Of a DNA stretch of 64,000 bases, positions 41,350 to 50,059 are shown piece after piece (positions within the stretch are counted from its first letter, which is position 1; every line of letters starts with the position of its first letter). The DNA is from Citrobacter amalonaticus Y19. GTDB taxonomy: Bacteria; Pseudomonadota; Gammaproteobacteria; Enterobacterales; Enterobacteriaceae. The notes under the pieces are model-generated. The model was not told the DNA's origin. It searched no databases and saw nothing but the letters and a program-made list of their open reading frames with translations. The stretch is from NCBI RefSeq assembly GCF_000981805.1, contig NZ_CP011132.1:5208001-5272000 (forward strand). Reading direction: 5' to 3'. Both the position numbers and the translations under genes were made by a program.

Positions 41350-42825
41350 TCAACTGAGCGTGAGCACGCCTGTCGCCAACAGGTAAACCGCGTAGATCCC
41401 CGCCGCCACCACCATAATAGCCAGAACGATCTCTATTGGATTGAAAAGTCTTCCATTTTTCTCTTTCCGCGCCCAGACATAAAAAATGATGCCAAGGGCG
41501 TAGAGGATCATCGACATCAACAGATATTCCATCCCGGCGGCGTAGACCAGCCAGGCGCCATAGAGCGTTGCCAGCGCGCCGATGATGATGTCGCGGGTAA
41601 TGGAACGCTGTTCATCACTGTTGTAACCGTCCCGCTGCCACGCCACTTTCAGGGCATACAGACCGCTGAGAAAATAGGGGATCAGGATCATTGAGGTGGC
41701 AAGCAACAGCAGCGCAAGATAACCCGCCTGTTGGAAATGGGCGATGATCAGGAACAGTTGCGTCAGACCATTGGTCAGCAGCAGCGCGTTGACCGGCGCT
41801 TTGTTGGCGTTTTCCTTACCCAAAAATTTAGGCATGGTGCCGTCTTTACCGGCCATGTACGCCGTTTCCGCAGACAATAACGTCCAGGCCAGCAGCGCGG
41901 CACCGACGGAAACGATAAGGCCGATATTCATCAGGGCGGCACCCCACGGTCCTACTGCCGCCGCCAGAACGCCTGCGGTAGAAGGGTTCTTCAGTTGCGC
42001 GAGCTCCGGCTGGGAAAGAACGCCCAGCGACAGAACCGAAACGGCGACGAACAGCAGGATCGAGATGAAAAATCCAATCATGGTGGCTTTACCCACGTCT
42101 GATTTTTTCATCGCCCGCCCCGAGTACATGGCCGCGCCTTCAATGCCGATGAAAACCCAGGTGGTGACCAGCATGATGTTTTTCACCTGGTCCATAACGG
42201 AGCCGAGCTGTTCATTACCCCAGAATTCGATCTTAAAGGTGCGAACCTGAAAGGCGACGCTGACCAGTACGACAAACATGATCAGAGGAACCACTTTCGC
42301 GACCGTGCCGATCAGATTGAGCAGGGCAGCACCCTGCACACCGCGACAGATCAGGAAATGCAGGCCCCAGAGCAGAATTGAACCCACAATCAATGCAGAA
42401 AGGGTGGTGCCATCGCCAAAGAAGCCGAGCGCGCTGAATGAGCCGAGGGCGGAGCAGATCACCACATAGTACGAAACGTTGCCGATCCATGCCGAGATCC
42501 AGTAACCCCAGGCGGAGTTAAAACCGATGTACTCGCCAAAGCCCGCGCGGGCATAGCCATACACACCGCCTTCAACGTCGCTTTTACGATGCGCCAGGGT
42601 CTGGAAAACAAAGGCGAGGGTTAACATCCCAATAAAGGTGATCCCCCAGCCGATCAGGATCGCGCCTGCACCTGCTTTGGCCGCCATGTTCTGCGGCAGG
42701 GAAAATACCCCGGCGGCGATCAGCGCACTGACCACAAGCGCCGTCAGCGCCGGGAGTTTGAGCTTACCTTCGGACAGGGAGGCCGAAGCATCCGCAGCCG
42801 GTTTGCTGGTATCAAGAGTAGTCAT
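41350..42825 (-). CDS. APC-superfamily basic amino acid antiporter (ArcD-like)
   Basis: A 491-aa inner-membrane protein with about twelve or thirteen helices. The N-terminal LKLPALTALVVSALIAAGVFSLPQNMA segment is typical of ArcD/LysP-type arginine:ornithine exchangers. It should import arginine and export ornithine for the deiminase pathway. ATG 42825 (MTTLDTSKP) follows GAGGA; a longer start exists 15 bp upstream. It is the last gene of arcA-arcC-arcB-racemase-antiporter. Confidence 0.9.
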   Translation of the reverse strand: MTTLDTSKPAADASASLSEGKLKLPALTALVVSALIAAGVFSLPQNMAAKAGAGAILIGWGITFIGMLTLAFVFQTLAHRKSDVEGGVYGYARAGFGEYIGFNSAWGYWISAWIGNVSYYVVICSALGSFSALGFFGDGTTLSALIVGSILLWGLHFLICRGVQGAALLNLIGTVAKVVPLIMFVVLVSVAFQVRTFKIEFWGNEQLGSVMDQVKNIMLVTTWVFIGIEGAAMYSGRAMKKSDVGKATMIGFFISILLFVAVSVLSLGVLSQPELAQLKNPSTAGVLAAAVGPWGAALMNIGLIVSVGAALLAWTLLSAETAYMAGKDGTMPKFLGKENANKAPVNALLLTNGLTQLFLIIAHFQQAGYLALLLLATSMILIPYFLSGLYALKVAWQRDGYNSDEQRSITRDIIIGALATLYGAWLVYAAGMEYLLMSMILYALGIIFYVWARKEKNGRLFNPIEIVLAIMVVAAGIYAVYLLATGVLTLS

Positions 42826-42859
42826 GAAGAGAGTCCTCAATCTGACAGAGAGTGATTTT

Positions 42860-43939
42860 TTAGAAGTAGCTGTATTGTTTGCCGACGTATTCGGAGGTCA
42901 TGCACTGCAAGACGCCGCTGTATCCCAGGGAGAAATAGACGATGTCGCCCACCTGATATCCCGATGCGGTGTGGGTGACATCGAGGATCAGGTGATCGGA
43001 ACTGGCGCCGAGCACTTTGACGCCGGGGTCAAATGGCCGGAGCTGGGAGAAGGAGACATCCTGTTCGCCGAGGGCGGCGAGCGCCCGGTGGTGTACGCCA
43101 AGATCTTCGAATACCGGCTTTCTCCCCATGGCATCCAGCGCCGTGGAGTGTCGCGGAACGGAGGGCTTATCTTTCAGCTCGATGATCTCCACGCCGAGCT
43201 TGATGGCATCCTGGCGGGTATCAGGGATCGGCTCGTCATTCAGGCCGAATCCCATAATCAGCGATGCGCCAAGCCGCAACTGGTTAACGCCCGTCGGTAG
43301 TCCCCCGTTGATCAGCAGGAACAGGGCAGAGGAACTGGCGCCGGAAATGGTGCGCAGTTCAATACCCAGCTCGTCTTCTATCTCATGGGCGAGATCGACC
43401 AGCGCCTGCTGGTTTTCGGTAGTCGGCTCCACCCCGCCGTAGCAGGCGAGATTGGCGCCAAGGCCTTCCAGCGTTAGTCCCGGCAGTTCCCTGTGCACCA
43501 GGCGCGCAAGGCGTCGTGTCTCCTGCGGATCCACGCAGCCTTCGCGCAGATCGCCCAGGTCATGCATCAAAATGACCCGATGCGTTTTGTTCTGCGCGAT
43601 AGCTGCCGCAGAGAGCGCCTGCAACGTATGTTCTTCGGAATTCAGCGAGATATCCGCATAGGCGACTATGTCGTGCGCCAGGCTTATCTGCGGCAGACGT
43701 AACAGCAGTTTGTCGACGGGCAGGTCGGCTATTTTTTTGAGATTCTGGATCCGGGAATCCGCAATCGTGCTGATACCCGCATCAATCATGGCTCTGGCGA
43801 CATTCGCAGCTTCGCAGCTCAGCTTATTGACGCCGACAGGCTCTACGCCGTGCTGGCGGCACAGCGCGATCAGCGTGCGGGTGTTGTCACGAATGACCGA
43901 AAGATTAACGAAGAGGCATGGAAAATCCTGGTTTCGCAT
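42860..43939 (-). CDS. Alanine/ornithine racemase-family PLP enzyme
   Basis: A 359-aa fold-type III PLP enzyme. The Schiff-base lysine is K39 (GVNKLSCEA), with SGASSSALF and GASLIMGFGLND forming the phosphate-binding region. It resembles ornithine racemases and YhfX-like proteins rather than Alr/DadX. Because it lies in an arginine deiminase operon, ornithine or arginine is the likely substrate. No D-ornithine aminomutase genes are nearby, so the fate of a D-amino acid is unclear. It starts behind AAGGAGACC and is followed 34 bp later by the antiporter gene. Confidence 0.82.
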   Translation of the reverse strand: MRNQDFPCLFVNLSVIRDNTRTLIALCRQHGVEPVGVNKLSCEAANVARAMIDAGISTIADSRIQNLKKIADLPVDKLLLRLPQISLAHDIVAYADISLNSEEHTLQALSAAAIAQNKTHRVILMHDLGDLREGCVDPQETRRLARLVHRELPGLTLEGLGANLACYGGVEPTTENQQALVDLAHEIEDELGIELRTISGASSSALFLLINGGLPTGVNQLRLGASLIMGFGLNDEPIPDTRQDAIKLGVEIIELKDKPSVPRHSTALDAMGRKPVFEDLGVHHRALAALGEQDVSFSQLRPFDPGVKVLGASSDHLILDVTHTASGYQVGDIVYFSLGYSGVLQCMTSEYVGKQYSYF

Positions 43940-44050
43940 AATGGGTCTCCTTACGTGAGACGCGGGTCAGGGGGCACCCGCGCCCGGTTCGTTCGGTCCA
44001 GTAGCTACCGTGGAGGAAGACGCCGTCCCGGACGGCGCTTTCCGAGTGGG

Positions 44051-45055
44051 TTAGTCGCCGAGCGTCGCCACCATCACTGCTTTGATGGTGTGCATGCGGT
44101 TTTCCGCTTCGTCGAACACGATGGAGTGAGCGGATTCGAAAACCTCTTCCGTGACTTCCAGCCCTTTCAGGCCGTAGGCCGCTTCGATTTCACGTCCCAC
44201 TTTGGTCTGTTCGTTATGAAAGGCGGGCAGGCAGTGCATGAACTTCACGTCGGGATTGCCGGTGGCGTCGATAACCTTTTGGTTGATCTGGTACGGCGTC
44301 ATCAGGCTGACGCGCTCTGCCCAGGCGTCTTTCGGCTCACCCATGGAGACCCAGACGTCGGTGTAGAGAAAATCGACGTCATAGACGCCTTCTTCCACAT
44401 CGTCCGTCAGCGTAATGCGCGCCCCGGTGGTGCTGGCGATGTCGCGGCACTGGGCGACCAGTGCTTCATCTGGCCAGAAGGATTTTGGCGCGACGAGGCG
44501 AATATCCATGCCCATCTTTGCAGCGCCAACCATCAGTGAATTGCCCATGTTGTTGCGCGCATCGCCAAGGTAAGCGAAGCTCAGTTCGGGCAGCGTTTTC
44601 CCTGGCGCGTGCTCCAGCATGGTCATCAGATCCGCGAGGATCTGCGTGGGATGGAATTCGTCGGTCAGGCCGTTCCACACCGGCACCCCAGCGTATTGCC
44701 CCAGTTCCTCAACGATCGGTTGGCCGAACCCGCGGTATTCGATGCCGTCATACATCCGGCCCAGTACACGAGCGGTATCTTTCATCGACTCTTTATGCCC
44801 AATCTGCGAGCCGCTTGGGCCGAGGTAAGTGACCTGCGCGCCCTGGTCGAATGCCCCGACTTCAAAGGCACAGCGGGTGCGGGTAGAGGTTTTTTCGAAT
44901 ATCAGCGCGATGTTTTTCCCGGTCAGCGTTTGCTTTTCGCGTCCGGCTTTCTTCGCCGCTTTCAGTTCAATCGCCAGATCGATCAGGAACTGGATCTCCG
45001 CCGGGGTAAAGTCGAGAAGTTTCAAAAAATTGCGATTTTTCAGTGAAATAGCCAT
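44051..45055 (-). CDS. arcB: Ornithine carbamoyltransferase, catabolic type (ArcB-like)
   Basis: A 334-aa enzyme. The carbamoyl-phosphate loop STRTRCAFE (about 56-64) and the ornithine-binding HCLPAFHN (about 272-279) are intact. In the deiminase pathway it runs phosphorolysis of citrulline to ornithine and carbamoyl phosphate. It has the same length as the anabolic ArgI at 52603-53607, its close paralogue, and the assignment as catabolic rests on its operon position. ATG 45055 follows AAGGAT. A REP element separates it from arcC. Confidence 0.92.
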   Translation of the reverse strand: MAISLKNRNFLKLLDFTPAEIQFLIDLAIELKAAKKAGREKQTLTGKNIALIFEKTSTRTRCAFEVGAFDQGAQVTYLGPSGSQIGHKESMKDTARVLGRMYDGIEYRGFGQPIVEELGQYAGVPVWNGLTDEFHPTQILADLMTMLEHAPGKTLPELSFAYLGDARNNMGNSLMVGAAKMGMDIRLVAPKSFWPDEALVAQCRDIASTTGARITLTDDVEEGVYDVDFLYTDVWVSMGEPKDAWAERVSLMTPYQINQKVIDATGNPDVKFMHCLPAFHNEQTKVGREIEAAYGLKGLEVTEEVFESAHSIVFDEAENRMHTIKAVMVATLGD

Positions 45056-45080
45056 CAATATATCCTTGTTAAAATGTACT

Positions 45081-45159
45081 GCCTGATGACGCTGCGCTTA
45101 TCAGGCCTACGGACGTGAATCGGTGTAGGCCGGATAAGGCGAGGCCGCCATCCGGCAAA
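45081..45159. repeat. REP/BIME between arcC and arcB
   Basis: GCCTGATGACGCTGCGCTTATCAGGC and GTAGGCCGGATAAGGCG...CCATCCGGC, inverted REP units inside the operon. Confidence 0.9.
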
Positions 45160-45165
45160 AAAGCC

Positions 45166-46098
45166 TTACGCGTCAACATCGGCGGTTTCGCGCCGAATCA
45201 GGGTGCCTTTATCTCCGGCGAGAATGGCCGGGCCATCGGCCAGCGAACCGATGCCCGCAATGCCGTGGCAGCGGCTGACAAAGTCGGCGCAGGCGCTGAC
45301 TTTTGGCCCCATCGAACCGGCATCAAACGCCATGTCGCTCAAAAGCTCGGGGGTTACCTGCGCCAGCGGACGTTGGGTGGGTTTGCCCCAGTCGAGATAC
45401 ACCGCGTCGGCATCGGTCAGGATCAGCAGTGCGTCGGCGTGGATCTGGCTGGCGAGCAGTGCGGCGGAGAGGTCTTTGTCGATCACCGCTTCGAGGCCGT
45501 GGTAACCGTCCGCTTTCTCGACGACCGGCACACCGCCGCCACCGTTACAGATGACCAGGTGATCGCGGGCGATCAGCGCCTGGATGGCGTCACTCTCAAC
45601 AATGCGTTTCGGCTGTGGTGAGGGCACTACGCGGCGGAAGGCTTTGCCGTCTGCTTTGAAAACCCAGCCTTTTTCCGTCTGTAACGCATCGGCCTGCGCG
45701 CGGTCATAAACCGGACCGATATACTTGGTGGGGTTGCGAAAGGCCGGATCGTTTGCGTCCACTTCCACCTGCGTGAGCAGAACGCTAATTTCCCGCTGCG
45801 GCAGTTGATTCTTCAGCGCCTGTTGCAACATGTAGCCGATCATCCCCTGGCTTTCCGCCCCGAGAATGTCCAGCGGGTAGGGGGTGACGCGGTCATAGGC
45901 GCTGTTTTGCAATGCCAGCAGGCCCACCTGCGGCCCGTTGCCGTGAACCAGCACCACCCGCCACTGCTGTGTGAGTTGGGCGATCGTTTTCGCCGCCAGG
46001 ATGATGTTCTTGCGCTGGATATCGGCTTCCAGCGGTTCGCCGCGCTTGAGCAACGCATTGCCGCCCAGGGCGACAACCAGAGTCGGTTTGTTTTGCAT
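45166..46098 (-). CDS. arcC: Carbamate kinase
   Basis: A 310-aa amino-acid-kinase-family enzyme. It transfers the phosphate of carbamoyl phosphate to ADP, the ATP-yielding step of the deiminase pathway. ALGGNALLKRGE (about 9-20), VHGNGPQVG (about 45-53) and CNGGGGVPV are the substrate-binding loops. ATG 46098 (MQNKPT) follows AAGGAACC. It starts 10 bp after the arcA stop. Confidence 0.96.
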   Translation of the reverse strand: MQNKPTLVVALGGNALLKRGEPLEADIQRKNIILAAKTIAQLTQQWRVVLVHGNGPQVGLLALQNSAYDRVTPYPLDILGAESQGMIGYMLQQALKNQLPQREISVLLTQVEVDANDPAFRNPTKYIGPVYDRAQADALQTEKGWVFKADGKAFRRVVPSPQPKRIVESDAIQALIARDHLVICNGGGGVPVVEKADGYHGLEAVIDKDLSAALLASQIHADALLILTDADAVYLDWGKPTQRPLAQVTPELLSDMAFDAGSMGPKVSACADFVSRCHGIAGIGSLADGPAILAGDKGTLIRRETADVDA

Positions 46099-46108
46099 GG
46101 TGGGTTCC

Positions 46109-47329
46109 TTAAATGCCATCGCGTTCCAGTGGGCAACTCATGCAGCGCGCGCCGCCGCGTCCACGCCCCAGTTCGTCGCCGGGGATAGGCAGCACGGTGA
46201 TGCCGGCTTTGTCGTATTTCTCGTTGGTCCAGATGTTGCGCTCGTAGCCCACGACCACGCCGGGGCGCAGCGTGAGGACGTTGTTGGCGTCATTCCACTG
46301 TTCGCGTTCGGCTTCAAAGGCGTCGCCGCCGGTGGTAATTAAGCGCACGTGATCGATGCCGAGCGCTTTCTCAATGGCGTTAACCAGCGTGCGTTCTTCG
46401 GTACGCTTCAGGCCGCCGCGGCCGTCTGGCGTCAGGGTCCAGCACTGCACGTCCTGGCGCACCACTTCCGGGTAAACGGAGAAGGTGTCGATATCGATGT
46501 GGGTCATGACGGTATCGAGATGCATACAAGAGCGGTGTTTGGGAAGCTCAACGGCGATCACCCGTTCGGCCTGACGATGTTTAAACAGCGACTGGGCAAG
46601 AAACTCGATCCCCTGCGGAGTTGTGCGTTCAGACATCCCGATCAGCACGGCACCGCGCCCGATCACCAGCACATCGCCGCCTTCTAAGGTGGCATGGTCG
46701 TAATTGATATTCTCGTCGCCGAAATATTTAATAAAATCGCCGTCGGCAAATTGTGGATGCCAACGATAGATGGCTCGCAAATTATTGGTTTCGCGCTGGC
46801 GAGCCGGTTTAGCCATTGGGTTAATAGAGACGCCGTTATATATCCAGCAGGAGGTATCACGGGTAAATAAATGGTTCGGCAATGGCTTCATAATAAAGTC
46901 ATTAATATCGTGGGTATCGACCACCATATTTTTAATTGAGGCGGGAATTTCACCATAGGTGAGTCCGCCACTTAAATGACGGGCCAGTTCCCGATGCGAC
47001 ATATCGGCAAGCCAGGCGCGGATGTCGGTGGCGAAAGTCGGGCCAAGGCGGTAATCCGAGATTTGCGTTTCCAGCAGCCAGCTTTTGGCATCCGCGATGT
47101 CCAGCGTTTGTGTCAGTAAATCAGTCAGTAACAGAACTTCGATACCCTGCTCGCGCAACGTGTTGGCGAAAATATCATGCTCTTCACCTGCGCGTTCGAC
47201 TGACAGTACGTCATCAAACAGCAGCTCCTGGCAGTTAGACGGCGTGAGGCGTTTCAGGCTGAGATTAGGGCGATGCAACATCACACTGCGTAGTTGGCCG
47301 ATTTCAGAACCGACATAATGTTTTTCCAT
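46109..47329 (-). CDS. arcA: Arginine deiminase
   Basis: A 406-aa enzyme that converts L-arginine to citrulline and ammonia, giving ATP and acid resistance. The catalytic Cys is near the C-terminus (GRGRGGARCMSCPLE); HLDTVMTHID and GGDVLVIGRG are the conserved His/Asp and Glu/Asp elements. ATG 47329 (MEKHYVGSEIG) follows AAAGGTAT. It is the first gene of the operon; E. coli K-12 lacks it. Confidence 0.96.
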   Translation of the reverse strand: MEKHYVGSEIGQLRSVMLHRPNLSLKRLTPSNCQELLFDDVLSVERAGEEHDIFANTLREQGIEVLLLTDLLTQTLDIADAKSWLLETQISDYRLGPTFATDIRAWLADMSHRELARHLSGGLTYGEIPASIKNMVVDTHDINDFIMKPLPNHLFTRDTSCWIYNGVSINPMAKPARQRETNNLRAIYRWHPQFADGDFIKYFGDENINYDHATLEGGDVLVIGRGAVLIGMSERTTPQGIEFLAQSLFKHRQAERVIAVELPKHRSCMHLDTVMTHIDIDTFSVYPEVVRQDVQCWTLTPDGRGGLKRTEERTLVNAIEKALGIDHVRLITTGGDAFEAEREQWNDANNVLTLRPGVVVGYERNIWTNEKYDKAGITVLPIPGDELGRGRGGARCMSCPLERDGI

Positions 47330-47344
47330 TACGATACCTTTCAC

Positions 47345-48006
47345 TCTATTTCAGGAATAAAAAGGGGGTGGCTGCGAATAATGAAAATGCTCGCAGTCAT
47401 AATTGTTCCGATATTTTTCGAGAGGCATCATTGAATTATTTAGCGGTCGGAAATGTGATGAGTTTCACATCCAATCGGTTATTTGTTTTTTCTTAATTAA
47501 TATATGACAGAGGTCTGAGAAATAACAAAAATAAAAACTCTTAACCTGAATTACTACGCAGTTATACGTCAGATTATTCTTTAGTGTTAATTATTTGTTG
47601 GCGGCGGTAAATAATGAATGCAATGTAACACCATGATTTACATAGAGTAATAATAATTTGATGCATAGATATGCGTATTGTGAATTATATTATTTTTACC
47701 ATAAAGTAAATTGTGCAATAACTATGGCGATTATCATTGATTAATCAGTGGAAATGAATTGTGATCGACTAACGGTTTTTCCTGTAACTCTTGTTATAAC
47801 AATATGTTGTGAATTTTTTCAGTTTGGTGTGTTTGCATTTTATGCATTAAATATGCATAGATCACTGTTTGCTGTTAACAGACAGTCAACAACTTCAGCG
47901 ATAAACATGCGCTGACGCAAAACTTTGCAAGATAGCGATGGCACGACCAGGCTTTTTTTCGTATAACAACTAAAATTGAAACGCTGTTTTGAATGAGGGG
48001 TATGAG
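47345..48006. other. Long AT-rich intergenic region between arcA and yjgK
   Basis: About 660 bp between divergent genes with no convincing ORF. It contains a perfect CRP site (47454-47469). It also contains inverted repeats of ATGCAT type at 47841-47859 (TATGCAT-TAAAT-ATGCATA) and 47661-47676 (ATGCAT-AGAT-ATGCGT), which loosely resemble ARG boxes. It probably carries the arc promoter and binding sites for the ArgR-like protein. Confidence 0.6.
47454..47469. promoter_or_regulatory. Perfect CRP site upstream of arcA
   Basis: TGTGATGAGTTTCACA matches TGTGA-N6-TCACA exactly. It is centred about 130 bp upstream of the arcA start. Confidence 0.8.
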
Positions 48007-48459
48007 ATGATCGTTGGTAATATTCACCATCTGCAATCCTGGCTTCCTGAAGAACTTCGCCAGGCGATTGAGTACATTAAGGCAAACGTCACTGAAACGA
48101 CGGAGAAGGGAAAACATGAGATCGACGGTAGCCGTCTGTTCTATCTGATTTCTGAAGATATGACCGAGCCGTTCGAGAAGCGTCGGGCGGAGTATCACGC
48201 GCGCTATCTGGATATTCAGATCGTGTTGAAAGGGCAGGAAGGGATGACCTTCAGCGTGCTGCCTGCCGGTAAGCCGGATACCGACTGGCTGGCTGATAAA
48301 GACATCGCGTTTTTAGCGGAAGGCGAGCAAGAGAAAACGCTGATCCTGAATGAAGGCGACTTTGTCGTTTTTTACCCGCAAGAAGTACACAAACCGCTGT
48401 GTGCCGTCGGCGCGCCCGCGCCGGTGCGTAAAGCGGTGGTTAAACTGCTGGTTGCTTAA
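48007..48459 (+). CDS. yjgK: YhcH/YjgK/YiaL family protein
   Basis: A 150-aa cupin-like protein (DUF386). Family members are linked to sugar-acid or sialic-acid metabolism, and E. coli YjgK's role is unknown. GRRAEYHARYLDIQ-type residues and GDFVVFYPQEVHKP carry the His and acidic residues expected to bind metal. ATG 48007 (MIVGNIHHL) follows GAGGGG and gives the K-12 length. Confidence 0.92.
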   Translation: MIVGNIHHLQSWLPEELRQAIEYIKANVTETTEKGKHEIDGSRLFYLISEDMTEPFEKRRAEYHARYLDIQIVLKGQEGMTFSVLPAGKPDTDWLADKDIAFLAEGEQEKTLILNEGDFVVFYPQEVHKPLCAVGAPAPVRKAVVKLLVA

Positions 48460-48480
48460 AATAGCAAAGACCTGGCTGAG

Positions 48481-48517
48481 CAGCCGCTCCCTGATCCGGA
48501 GTGGCTGTCCCTTTTAT
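48481..48517 (+). terminator. Terminator of yjgK
   Basis: CAGCCGCTCC / GGAGTGGCTG stem (10 bp with one G-U pair) and TCCCTTTTAT tail, 21 bp after the stop. Confidence 0.75.
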
Positions 48518-48931
48518 CACTTATCCTGAATTCTGCCGTAAAGCCCCTCGCGCCTGCGAAAGCGATAAAAATAGTAAACGACATCTGCATTCATTAAAAA
48601 CTTAACCGAACGGTAAAAGATGGTTTATTTCAGCCATTAATAGCGCACCGCGATAGGATTATTTCCTTATGTATTTAAATATATAACGGTGGCTTGATTT
48701 TAGTTAGTCGTTGTATATTTAATTTTATATCGCTATCGCCATAACTTCAGTTACAACATACAGTTAGCGGCAACCTTTTCGGTTAACTTCCAAAAACTCG
48801 ATCAATAGCACGTTTAACTCTTTCTGGTTAATAACACTTTTGTGTTACATCAATTCTTGTTTAAAAATCATCCCGCAAAATATATCCCACAAAATTAAAT
48901 ATTAACTTTTGAATTAATTTCAGGGCAAGGT
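48518..48931. other. Upstream region of torYZ-type operon
   Basis: About 414 bp, AT-rich and without a gene. The only candidate site seen is an FNR-like motif, TTGTG-TTAC-ATCAA (48840-48853), matching 8 of 10 positions of TTGAT-N4-ATCAA. Confidence 0.5.
48840..48853. promoter_or_regulatory. Candidate FNR site upstream of torY
   Basis: TTGTGTTACATCAA, 79 bp before the start of the cytochrome gene. One half-site (ATCAA) is perfect, the other partly matched. Confidence 0.4.
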
Positions 48932-50032
48932 ATGAATAAAAAATGGAAGTGGATAGCGGGTCTTGTTTTCGTGGGCATTCTACTGGGGGGAACACTCGCG
49001 CTGTCATCCATGTGGATGATGCATAAAACGTCAGAGACCTCGTTTTGTCTCTCCTGCCACACGATGCAAGCGCCCTATGAAGAGTACCAGGGGTCTGCGC
49101 ACTTTATGAACCAAAAAGGTATCCGCGCCGAGTGCCAGGATTGCCACATTCCGCAATCGGGTATGGATTACCTGATCACGAAAGTTCGGGCCAGCAAGGA
49201 TGTCTGGCATGAGTTTGTCACCGGCAAAATTGATACACCGGAAAAATATGAGGCGCATCGCCTTGAGATGGCGGAGACCGTCTGGGATCAGATGAAGGCC
49301 AACGATTCGGCGACCTGCCGTTCATGCCACCAGTTTGATGCCATGGATCTGCAAAAGCAGAGCGCTGACGCGCAGAAAATGCATGCGCTGGGCATCAAAG
49401 AAAAACAAACCTGTATTGACTGTCATAAAGGTATTGCGCACTTCCCGCCCGAAATCACGATTGACTCCAAAGCCCATGATGCGCTGATGGAAAACGCGCG
49501 CCAGACGCCGGTGGATGCAAAAGAAGTGTACCCCGTCGCACCTGCCGCGCTGGGCAATCTGGGCACGGTTTATCCGGCCACCAAACTGAACGTGGTGGGT
49601 CGCTCCGGCGATGCGCGTGAAGTGGAGATTACCGGTAGCCAAATGCAGGGAGCCGAGCAGGTGATTTACTTCGCGGCGGGCCAGCGTTTAGTCCTTGCCA
49701 CGCTTACCGATGAAGGTCAAAAAGCACTCAAAATCTCCAGCGACTGGGAAAAAGATCCCTACGGAAACGCGTGGCGCACTGTTTCTCTACGCGCACCTCT
49801 GGCTGAACCCGCACTGGGTAAACCCGACGTAATCTGGGACTACGCCAAAACACTCGACAAGACGTATTGCTCCGGATGCCATGCGCCGATTTCTTCCGAA
49901 CATTACACCTTAAATGCCTGGCCTTCCGTTGCAAAAGGGATGGGCGCGAGAACGGACATCAGCGCCGAGGATTTAGACATCCTGACTCGCTGGTTCCAGT
50001 ATCACGCCAAAGATTTTACCTCTAAGGAATAA
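48932..50032 (+). CDS. torY: Pentahaem c-type cytochrome, TorY-like (NapC/NirT family)
   Basis: A 366-aa membrane-anchored cytochrome with an N-terminal helix (WIAGLVFVGILLGGTLAL) and a periplasmic domain. It has five CxxCH haem sites: CLSCH, CQDCH, CRSCH, CIDCH in the NapC-like part (to about residue 170) and CSGCH in the C-terminal extension, the arrangement that separates TorC/TorY from NapC. It takes electrons from menaquinol and passes them to the reductase encoded next. The length equals E. coli TorY and is shorter than TorC. Confidence 0.93.
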   Translation: MNKKWKWIAGLVFVGILLGGTLALSSMWMMHKTSETSFCLSCHTMQAPYEEYQGSAHFMNQKGIRAECQDCHIPQSGMDYLITKVRASKDVWHEFVTGKIDTPEKYEAHRLEMAETVWDQMKANDSATCRSCHQFDAMDLQKQSADAQKMHALGIKEKQTCIDCHKGIAHFPPEITIDSKAHDALMENARQTPVDAKEVYPVAPAALGNLGTVYPATKLNVVGRSGDAREVEITGSQMQGAEQVIYFAAGQRLVLATLTDEGQKALKISSDWEKDPYGNAWRTVSLRAPLAEPALGKPDVIWDYAKTLDKTYCSGCHAPISSEHYTLNAWPSVAKGMGARTDISAEDLDILTRWFQYHAKDFTSKE

Positions 50033-50059
50033 CTGATAATTACGATTAAAGGAAAACCT

